Below are positions 56,256-64,000 of a stretch of 64,000 nucleotides of DNA, piece by piece (position 1 is the stretch's first letter; each line of letters starts with the position of its first letter). The stretch is from Tetracentron sinense (lineage: Eukaryota > Streptophyta > Magnoliopsida > Trochodendrales > Trochodendraceae): positions 10,838,416-10,902,415 of the forward strand of contig CM026564.1 in assembly GCA_015143295.1 (NCBI GenBank), written 5' to 3'. The translations under genes were made by a program, and so were the position numbers. The notes beneath the pieces were generated by a model. That model worked only from the letters and a program-made list of their open reading frames with translations. It made no database searches and was not told the DNA's origin.

Positions 56256-56375
56256 ATGTCGGCAGGTGATGGCGGAGCAGCTGCTCCTTTTGATGTCTGT
56301 GCTCCGAGCCCTTGGGTGGAGGAGGAGTACGTCGAGGAACCTTTGGAGGAACCTCCAGTAGAGGGTTACCATTAG
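56256..56375 (+). CDS. LTR micro-ORF, 39 aa (M copy)
   Basis: MSAGDGGAAAPFDVCA, PSPWVEEEYVEEPLEEPPVE, GYH-stop. The ATG lies 13 bases after the dyad GCTGAG-N9-CTCAGC (56225-56245). An ATG inside the dyad opens a 10-codon overlapping frame. About a third of residues are acidic; no signal peptide or membrane segment. Alternatively, GGCAG-GT right after the ATG could be a splice acceptor paired with CAAGGTCGGTA near 55190, which would make this a second exon. Confidence 0.48.
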   Translation: MSAGDGGAAAPFDVCAPSPWVEEEYVEEPLEEPPVEGYH

Positions 56376-56898
56376 GTGGTTGTAGATTCTGAGTGAATAG
56401 CTGTGGGTGAGATGAGAGATATACATTCATGTATTTTGGCGGGTCTGTTCGCATTTTCTTTTGGTTACTTTTTGTATAAACTTGGATTTGCGTATGCATA
56501 TACATAGAGGTTTGGTAGACTTCCGCTGTGCTTTATGGTTATGTTTCCGCTATAATGTCCTCTATTGTATATGCTCTGTGGGTTTTGCAGGTTGGTTGCC
56601 AAGCAAGTCATGATTAGTCATCCGAAGTTCACTCTAACTCCTAGGGTGGGTTTTGGGTCGCGACAGTTTGTGTGGATTGCAAAGGAGACTTGACACTTGT
56701 GAACTTTTAATGGTCTATCGTTCTGTCGTGGATTTGACTTAACAATTTCAAAGTCGCAAAGGTGATTGTGATTTCAACCTTCATTGAATAAAATCAATTA
56801 AAATCTTAGTCAGATTTTGGGATTCGATGTATGCCCCCTAAGAACTATTTTTCTAAAATTAAAAAGCGGCATACTTTCAGAAAGAGGCATACTTTCAG

Positions 56899-56910
56899 TG
56901 GTATCAGAGC
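56899..56910 (+). other. Primer-binding site after the Copia-like 5' LTR
   Basis: TGGTATCAGAGC, one base after the LTR end at 56897. It confirms the LTR is a 5' LTR on the plus strand. Confidence 0.88.
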
Positions 56911-58135
56911 CTTGGCTATGCTTCTCTTTGATTTTATTAGAGTTTAATCAAATTTGAATTATATCAAGATTACCTGTCCTATGAATTTTGGCTACCCTTA
57001 TGATTGAATCTTTTTGATTCTTGATTATTGGATAATCATTAATAGGGTTAAGGGATCCCCCTCTAGTTATTGAGGGAGTAATCAAGCCCTTAGAAATTAG
57101 TGTGATACGAATTTCAATTTTGGATGATTCCAAAACCTATCGAAATTTAAATAGGGATAGGTGTATAGAAATATAAATTTGGTTAAAGCTCTTAAAGATT
57201 TAGAAATCCTTTTTAGCCTATTAAATTAAATTTTTTAATTTATTCTGAGAGCCCCGGGCTAGCATAAATAATATATATTATATTTATCATGATAAATAAT
57301 TATTATTTTATGTACTGGATGGATTCCAAAAATCATACCTCCTTCTCTTTCCCCTCCCCTCTCCTCCCCTTTTTCTATTTTTAGAATAGGGTTGCTGATT
57401 TATGGTGGACTAAATCAACCGAAGGAGATGCCTGGAGAACCATTGCAAGATAGCAGATAGTTGTAGGGCTTTATTTAATTCCACTGTTGTAATTAAATAA
57501 GGTCGTATGATTTTTGTGAACCCATTGTGAGATTGTAATATGATTATAATTATATTATTATTATTCATGTGATGATCAATAATATTTCTTTTAGCCCGGA
57601 TGCTGAGATAATTGTGATTATCACTTTTTATGATAATTTAGGATAATTGGATTATACCTTGAATAATGGATTTTGTTTAATTGTTTATATTTAAACACAA
57701 TACATTACTAGTACTCTTTTGGACGTGGAGTTTATGACCCATGTGTATATTTTAACGTAAAACCTTTGCATACGAGATTATTGGATAATCGTGTCTAGAA
57801 AGACATTAATCGTTATGAAAGGTAGATGGATCACTAAACTGACATCCAAATCCCCTAAGGTTATAGGGATGAGTAGTTTTTGTAAATCCAAAATTTTTTT
57901 GGCAAATTGAGTGATCAAAGTGTAGGTCTAGGAGTGTCATTGTAAGAATCTACTTGTCATGCTTAGTGAAGCTTGAAGAAGCCAAAGAAATCAGAAGATA
58001 TCTACATTAAGCTTCGCATCCGGTTTTAGGTAGGTAAAAGACTTAGTGACCCATTACCTAGGTTGGAATTGGTTTAGAAAATCTGATAATGAACCTAGGA
58101 GGTTAGTTTTATTCCCATGGAAAATGACCCAAGTG
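56911..58135 (+). other. Leader of the Copia-like element, no gene seen
   Basis: About 1.2 kb of AT-rich sequence with no supported ORF and no recognisable gag or pol. Confidence 0.55.
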
Positions 58136-58645
58136 ACATGCTTATGAAAAATGGCTAGGTATACATCACCCGTCGACCGTAGGGCATAACCGGTTGACCG
58201 AAGGCCTACCGGTTGACCGATGGTCCCTACTGGTCAACCGATTGAAGCTATTTTTGTTAGGGTATTTCTTCCAGAGAGGGTTAATTTGACCAGTCGACCG
58301 ATGGTCATGACCGGTCGACCAAATGGCATAAAATTCGTATTGTTAGTCTTCTAACCTTATCCAAACACCTTGGAGACTATAAATACTTATTATATAAGAC
58401 CTAATTCGGGAGATTTTTTGAGAGAGGTGTGAGAGGTGATCAGAAAACACCTTCTAGGGTTTTCATTGTTCTTGAATGACTACTCTTGATCCCTCCCTTC
58501 TCAATAGCTCTAGAGAATGCAAGATTGCTTTCAGATCCTTTGATCTTGCATTGTGTGATCTTAGATGTTTTAAGATTCCTCTAGAGAGTGACATAAAAAT
58601 TGATTCAACAAACCCGACACTTGTGTGTGTCTTTGGCCGGTGTGT
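58136..58645 (+). promoter_or_regulatory. LTR-like promoter fragment with GGTTGACC palindromes and TATA
   Basis: 58165-58325 has repeated CCGGTTGACCG, CCGTCGACC and CCGGTCGACC sites. TATAAATA follows at 58378-58385. The layout matches the U3 of the other LTRs, but no LTR end was found. It directly precedes the broken start of element H pol. Confidence 0.45.
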
Positions 58646-58651
58646 GTCTTT

Positions 58652-61600
58652 AGCGTCACTACCTTTATGGGGAGCTGTTCGATGTGTTTACTGATCATAA
58701 GAGTTTGAGGTATCTGTTTTTCCAGAAGGAGCTAAATATGAGGTAGCGATGATGGGTGGAATTCATAAAGGACTATGATTTATCTATCCAGTATCATCCA
58801 GGTAAGACAAATGTAGTAGCTAATGCCCTTAGCAGGAAGTCTTCCGAATACTTGGCTCACATGATGGTTCACGAGTGGAAGATGTTGGAGGATATGGCGA
58901 ACCTCGATACTAGCTTCAGCATTCCTACTTTTGGGCCAGTCATGGCTAATCTTACGGTCAAGCCTTATATCTTGGTTCGGATTAAGGAGTTGCAGAGTTT
59001 GGATGCAGAGTTGCTTGCTTACCAAGACAAATCAGTTAGCAGTGGCGGTCAGGAGTTTGCTTTGAATGGTGATGGTCCCATCACATTCAAAGGCAGGTTG
59101 TGTGTTCCCACCGACGCGGTATTGAGGAGTGAGATCTTGGATGAGGCTCATCGATCCAAGTACATGGTACATCCTGGAGTTACTAAGATGTACCAGAATC
59201 TCAAAAGGCATTACTTGTGGCGAAACATGAAGAGGGAAGTGGCAGAGTACGTGGCTCTTTGCTTGATGTACCAGCAAGTGAAGGTAGAGCATTAGATGCC
59301 GGCAAGTCTTTTATAGTCCCTTCCTATCCCGGAATGGAAATGGGAGAATATCTCGATGGACTTCATAGTTGGCTTGCCAAGGACGGCAAGGGGCTCCGAT
59401 GCAATATGGGTTGTAGTTGATCGGTTGACAAAGTCTACGCATTTCTTACCCTATCGGACTATGTATAGTATGAGCCAGCAAGTAGCCTTGTACACCAAGG
59501 AAATAGTTTGATTGCACGGGGTGCCAGTTTCTATCATATCTGATCGAGACCCGAGGTTTACTTCCAGGTTCTGGAAGGGTTTTCAGAGTGCTATGGGTTC
59601 TCGGTTAGATTTCAGCACTGCTTTTTGTTACAACTTAATTTAATCCAAATTAATGGACATAAAATCAAGAGTAAAAATAATATACTTGCAAGTGCACAAG
59701 TGACACAGTTGATGTATCTGGTGAGCATAGGGTCAAATCCACAGGGATTGACTATTGTGCAACAAGAATTAAGGAAACGAAATCTAAAGAGAAGAGAGAT
59801 TTAAAATCGGTTTTCCACTCAATGAGAATGGAGCAAAAATCACTGATAACTGTAAAGCAATGAAAAAGAGGTCTAAGGCTTCAGGAAAATTCACCTATCC
59901 CTCCTTATGCTTAGATTTGGATGAAAACACATCTAGAATTAAATAAAGATTTAATCTAGATGGAAAATTATACGATAAAATCACTGACCATTAAATTCAA
60001 TTGAATAATTAGAAAAATTTGAAGAGTACTCTGTATCTAACTCACAGGGGATCCAAGCATTCCATATATCAATAGATCATATGAAATCAAAGAGCATATA
60101 GAGAAGAACAATTAACCAAAATAAGAACTATTCAATTAAAATTAATGATCAAACCATCCACATCATCCACATAAATCGGAAAAAAGGTTTCAAATCCCTA
60201 ACCTTAGAAAGGTGTTTAGCCCACCATGATTGGAGTTGTCATCCTCCTTAATGGTGTTCCAAATACTAGAATAAAATAACTCAAAAAAAAGCTAAAATAA
60301 GAAGAGAGAAAAGAGAATGAGAAAAGATCAGAGAGCCCCAAAAGTCTCTCACTTTAGGTTTATATAGACTAAAGGGAAGAAGAGAAGGAAAAAAAAAACA
60401 AAAGAGAAACTTCTAATTCCAAAATTCCAACCAAAATTGCACTTCCCTCCTCTTGATGAAATTTTTTGATCCCTTAAACGTCCAAATTAGGAGATCTTTG
60501 TGAAATATAATTTTGTTCTCCTTTAAGTCTTCTTTCCAAAACATTAAACCTTGCCTTAATCCAAATTTTGAGTCAAAAGTTATGTCTAAATTAGTAAGTA
60601 CTATCCGGATTAGGCGGGAATCCGGGAAATCTTCATTCTTTGTTTGGGATTGGTTGCTAAATAATAGCACTCCTCTAGCCATCCATGAAATTTCCTGCTT
60701 TTCTTGTAGATTTAGTTGGCCCCATTAAGCTCATTACTTGAATTCTAAAATCCACCCAAAATAAAGAATTCTTGTGACCAAAATAGGCTTTCTCATTTTT
60801 TCTGAAATAGAAACATCAATATAGCACACTTCTTCTTTCTAATTCAAGAGAGTTCCACCCTTTTTATGCCAAAATCATATTAATCCATATCTTCCTAAGA
60901 TTCTCCAACCATGTTGTAGAATCTTTCTATACTTGGTCTTGGGTTTTGCTCTTGGGCTTTGATTCTTTGACTTGAGACTTGGCTTCTTGGACTTTTGGCT
61001 TGGGCTTTGCTCTTTGGGCTCTAGCTCCTTTAGATCTTTGAGTTGAACATGGGCTATTTGAAACTTTGGACTTCTTGAATCCCGAGAGTAGTCTAGGGTT
61101 AGGATTCCTACAAAAAATAAATACACGTAATAAGTCTCTCTTAAAAATATTTTGCATACGATCTTCCAAGACATGTATGAATACATGCAAATGTATCATG
61201 AAAATTAAGAGAAAGAGGACAACGCAATGGTGAGAAGAGAATAAACCACTTTACGTATAAAAATAAAGATATAAACCAAAGAAGTATGATAATGCTTATT
61301 TAAATGGGGATAATTAAGCAAAATTAAGCACTTATCACTTTTCATCCTCAAACTGATGGGTAGACCGAGAGGGTGAACCAGGTGATTGAGGATATGCTTA
61401 GAACTTGCATGTTAGACTTCCAAGGTAGTTGGGAGGATCATTTTCCATTGGTTGAGTTTGCCTACAACAACAGTTACCAGGCGAGCATTCAGATGGCACC
61501 TTTCGAGGCCTTGTATGGGTGAAGTTGCAGAGCTCCTCTTTACTGAGATGAGGTTGGTGAGAGAAAGGTATTGGGTCCTGAGTTGATTGAGCAGATTACA

Positions 61601-62113
61601 GATAGGGTCAAGATCATTCGGGAGAGGCTGAAGACTGCCCAAGACAGGCAGAAGAGCTATGCGGACACTCGCCGCAGAGACTTGGAATTCCAAGTTGGGG
61701 ATCAAGTTTTTGTGAAGATTTCTCCAAGCCGGGGAATCATGAGGTTCGGCAAGAAGGGGAAGCTTAGCCTGAGGTATGTGGGACCTTTCGAGGTGATCAC
61801 ACGTGTCAGAGAAGTCGCTTACAGAGTGGCTTTACCTCCTCACATGGCGGTGGTCCATAACGTCTTTCATATTTCCATGCTCAGGAAATATGTGCTGGAC
61901 CCTTCGCATGTCATTGATCTTGATTCTGTGGAGATTCGAGAGGATCTCACATTAGTGGAGCAACCGAATTAGATCTTGGATCGTAGAGATCAAGTCTTGT
62001 GCAACAAGACTATTCCACTAGTCCTTGTGAAGTGGCAACATCATTCCAAGGAAGAAGCTACATGGGAGCGTGAGGCCGAAGTGAAGGAAAAGTACCCTCA
62101 CTTGTTTGTGTAG
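58652..62113 (+). pseudogene. Element H RNase H end and integrase (split by O)
   Basis: Starts abruptly at [18 protein letters not shown]. Integrase 58756-59295 is open (179 codons) to a TAG after QQVKVEH. The second zinc-binding Cys of CLVC is Tyr here (CLMYQQ), which should disable the HHCC finger. The core continues to STAF at 59625, is cut by O, and resumes HPQTDG at 61343, then QVIEDMLRTCMLDFQ. 61571-61972 is open (QITDRVKII ... HISMLRKYVLD). A TAG at about 61970 precedes the chromodomain, which ends EATWEREAEVKEKYPHLFV at 62110. Confidence 0.92.
59626..61337 (-). mobile_element. Solo LTR-like insertion O (1712 bp) in element H integrase
   Basis: Plus strand TGTTACAACTT ... GCACTTATCA with TG/CA ends. 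Perfect TSD CTTTT at 59621-59625 and 61338-61342. Removing it restores the integrase sequence (TAF-HPQTDG). No gypsy dyad or palindrome set. Read on minus it begins TGATAAGTGCTTAATTTTGC, reminiscent of Tat/Ogre-type LTRs; that lineage call and the strand are inferences. The longest ORF, 60875-61186 minus, is low-complexity and not credible. Confidence 0.88.
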
Positions 62114-62189
62114 TTCTTTTGTTAGATTCCATGTACTTTGTTCCTTGGTATGTTTTTGTATCGTCCTAATTTCAAGGATAAAATTTCTA

Positions 62190-62203
62190 TAATAGGGGGA
62201 GGA
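62190..62203 (+). other. Polypurine tract of element H
   Basis: TAATAGGGGGAGGA directly before the 3' LTR start TGTAGAGCCCC. Confidence 0.85.
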
Positions 62204-62829
62204 TGTAGAGCCCCAAAATTTAGGTTCACTGTTCATGTGAATAGAATTGTGAATAGTGTGTGAATAGTGCTATGAATAGTGCCTTCAAGGCCTAAAGCCT
62301 TAATGAAATTGTGGGTTCATGTTTTATATTGAAATAAGGTATTGAATGAATCAAAATATGTATGGAAAGTGTTTTGGGGGTTAGGGATAAATGAAAAATG
62401 AGAGTATAACATACTCCAAGTGTCAAAGAAAAAGATGCCTAAACATACCCTCAACTTTAAAGAGCTCTAAATTTCGCACCTCTAATCATAATTGAGTGAT
62501 TCTTGAGCCATTATAAAGATATCGAAATCATCTTCAAGGTTCATGTTTATCACTTTTTAATATTTTGAGTCGATGTTGGGTCAAATATCAGATTTCCGAA
62601 AGCAAGTCTGCTGAAAATCTGGACTGCTGAAATCCATTTCCGGATTAGTCAGCTTCAAGGGCAATTTTATCCATGAAGAAAGAAGAATTATAAAATTTAT
62701 AAAACATAAAAGTTGTAGCACTTTGAAAGAAGAATCCAACACAAGTTGAATCGTCAAAATTAGATAAGCGAGTCAAAAGTTATTTCCAAGATACTAAAGT
62801 GAGAAACAAAACTCAAAAAGTTGCGGGTT

Positions 62830-63064
62830 CCACTCGGCGCTGAGTGCCTTGGACTCGTCGACGAGTCAACCCACCAGAATGCAAAAAAAACCCACTCATC
62901 GATGATTTTTAACCCCACTGCAACCCACTCGTCGACGAATGGAGACGACTTGTCGACGATTTCATGCACAAAATGACCCAGAACTTTTCCAACCGACCTC
63001 GGGAGATATTTTGAGATATTTTCAAGGACTTTTAGGGGTTTTGGCAACCCTAGAACTATAAATA
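62830..63064 (+). promoter_or_regulatory. Element H promoter: TCGTCGACGA palindromes and TATA
   Basis: The perfect 16-bp palindrome GACTCGTCGACGAGTC at 62852-62867, then ACTCATCGATGATT, ACTCGTCGACGAAT and ACTTGTCGACGATT by 62975. TATAAATA at 63057-63064. Confidence 0.65.
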
Positions 63065-63589
63065 AGATCTGAATTCGTGGGATTGATCTACTCAAACCCT
63101 AAGCTTGGATTTTTGAGAGATTGAAGAAGAGAAGAAGAAGAAGAACACTTTGATTTCTCAAACCATTCTCCTCAGACCAAAGTGAAGCTAAGTCCTTACT
63201 TCTAAGGTTGGTATTTTACTATTTTTGGTGTTTTGGAGCTTGGGCAAGGTGATTCTTAAATTCTGAAATTAAAAGAGGGGTTTTTGGTTTGTTTTCCAAT
63301 TAAGGTTCAGGTTTCTCAAAGCTTCAATCAAATTCCCTCAAGCTTTCTATGTTGTATGACCTTCTATGAATATACCTAAATATTTTAAGTGTTCTATGCT
63401 TATCATGATGCTCACAAGAGTTATGTTTTGAGTCTATGATGATGCTCACAAGTCTCACATGTACACAAGCTTGCATGAATCGTATTTCCCATAAGTTGGA
63501 TGTTTCAAAACTCATAAGACATGTTTTATGGAAACACATAAGAACTCATAAGTGATTATGCCATACTTTGGGTTGGTTTCTAAGATCGG

Positions 63590-63705
63590 TTACTCATGCT
63601 CATAAGGATCTCAATGTCTAAAATCTCATATGTTCTAAGGATCTCACATGCTCTAAGGACCTCACATGCTCTATGGATCTCATAAGAACTCATAAGTGCT
63701 CCATG
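63590..63705 (+). repeat. Short repeats in element H LTR (GGATCTCACATGCTCTAA)
   Basis: Four to five units of about 20-22 bp (AAGGATCTCACATGCTCT), plus AACTCATAAG phrases nearby. It lies where other LTRs have their minisatellite. Confidence 0.7.
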
Positions 63706-63712
63706 CTCATAA

Positions 63713-64000
63713 TGTCGAGACCCAAAATACCACCTAGGAGTTAGGGATACTTTGACTCGTGACCGCCGTATCATACCTCCAGTATAATACATAAGGCACA
63801 CGTGGAGGCCTATCAGAAACACATACATACATAGCGGAAGCGATAAACAATGCACAGCGGAATAAAACACTAAGCATGGCAGAAGCAAAACAATAACTCC
63901 TATAACTCAGTTCAAGTATGAACCAACAAAAGTATACACATGTGAGAAACTCAAAAGTGGAGTGGACAAACCCCACACTCACATAACAAAATAACATATG
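63713..64000 (-). mobile_element. LTR N, end of a minus-oriented gypsy LTR, cut by window edge
   Basis: Plus strand starts TGTCGAGACCCAAAATACC, the end of an LTR in minus orientation. It matches the ends of C and K (for example GCCGTATCATACC). Left flank CATAA would be the TSD. No primer site is visible before it, so it is a solo LTR or a 3' LTR in reverse. Confidence 0.8.

Larger units (their letters stand above)
54484..56665 (+). mobile_element. Solo LTR M (2182 bp)
   Basis: TGTAGAGCCCCGGACC to GGGTCGCGACA, with perfect TSD GTTTG at 54479-54483 and 56666-56670. It holds the full LTR set: conserved box (54610-54665), palindromes, TATA, R region, hairpin units, dyad and micro-ORF. Belongs with A, E and G1. 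Confidence 0.96.
52582..56897 (+). mobile_element. Copia-like 5' LTR (about 2.1 kb) carrying solo LTR M
   Basis: Starts TGTTAGACATATATGCCC at 52582 and ends GGCATACTTTCA at 56897, one base before a primer-binding site. M interrupts it at 54484. Same family as the LTR at 41020. The left TSD would be GCTAG (52577-52581); the 3' end of this element is not in the window. Confidence 0.82.
62204..63712 (+). mobile_element. Element H 3' LTR, first 1509 bp
   Basis: Begins TGTAGAGCCCCAAAATTTAGG, with GTGAATAGTG repeats as in C. It keeps the conserved box in diverged form (62733-62785, including AAGTTGAATCGTCAAAAT and GAGTCAAAAGTTAT), although most other sequence cannot be aligned with A or B. Cut by N at 63713. 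Confidence 0.88.
58652..64000 (+). mobile_element. Element H: Ty3/gypsy chromovirus, 3' part
   Basis: Plus strand: end of RNase H, integrase with chromodomain, polypurine tract and 3' LTR. Upstream pol, gag and 5' LTR are missing from 58652. Interrupted by solo LTR O (59626-61337) in the integrase and by LTR N (63713 onward) in the 3' LTR. Confidence 0.9.

Noticed and set aside
60875..61199. Lysine- and serine-rich ORFs within solo LTR O
   Set aside because: Low-complexity repeats of PKPKVQE type inside an LTR, with no relation to known domains.

Overview
The window is plant nuclear DNA, most probably from a eudicot with a large, repeat-rich genome. It is built almost entirely from transposable elements inserted into one another. 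I see no intact host gene, no rRNA or tRNA gene and no CRISPR array. The main component is Ty3/gypsy chromovirus retrotransposons of Tekay/Del type: gag with a CCHC knuckle, then protease, RT, RNase H and integrase ending in a chromodomain, with LTRs of about 1.9-2.6 kb and a tRNA-iMet primer site. Copia elements, one LINE, a CACTA transposon, two nested hAT elements and a possible SINE are also present. The coding regions carry stops and frameshifts, so nothing looks autonomous.

Layout. 1-453: start of a minus LTR inserted in the 3' LTR of element A. 454-7958: element A (minus; gag and pol decayed; 5' LTR 5784-7958), inserted in a minus-strand LINE (7959 to about 13030). The LINE also carries solo LTR D1 (8753-11323) and itself sits in the leader of an element whose 5' LTR is C (13181-15128). 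15129 to about 19740: CACTA remnant, split by a Copia-like solo LTR (16539-18705, TSD CTATT). 20220-21681: old hAT with a younger hAT of the same family inside (20639-21625, TSD CCTCTAAG). 22700-23590: repeats, a SINE-like piece and a minus Copia RNase H remnant. 23590-40075: decayed plus LTR L, interrupted by solo LTR K (23654-30529, TSD TGTTA) and by element E. K holds element B (minus; 3' LTR 23716-25980 and pol, gag side deleted). E (30886-39988, plus, TSD ATTGC) is the only element with both LTRs in the window.

40076-43394: Copia remnant and its 3' LTR. 43395-52581: unclassified repeat J with three solo LTRs inside one another, G1 (43561-50935), G2 (45076-49924) and G3 (45928-48339). 52582-56897: Copia-like 5' LTR holding plus solo LTR M (54484-56665, TSD GTTTG). 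56911-58645: leader and an LTR-like fragment. 58652 to the end: element H (plus; RNase H, integrase, 3' LTR), with solo LTR O in the integrase (59626-61337, TSD CTTTT) and minus LTR N (from 63713).

The most interesting signal is inside the gypsy LTRs. Subfamilies too diverged to align over most of their length share one architecture: (1) a conserved box of about 50 bp near the LTR start; (2) a U3 cassette of short palindromes just upstream of the TATA box, with a different palindrome in each subfamily; (3) a minisatellite in the transcribed part whose units fold into hairpins, with compensatory changes in the stems; (4) a conserved dyad followed by a short ORF of 29-51 codons. The ORF encodes an acidic peptide with the core D-[IV]-C-x-[PS]-x-P-W-[VI]-E-E-[ED]-Y in most copies. 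Eight copies are open and three are visibly decayed. I do not recognise this peptide; its conservation through third-position changes is the best candidate here for something undescribed.
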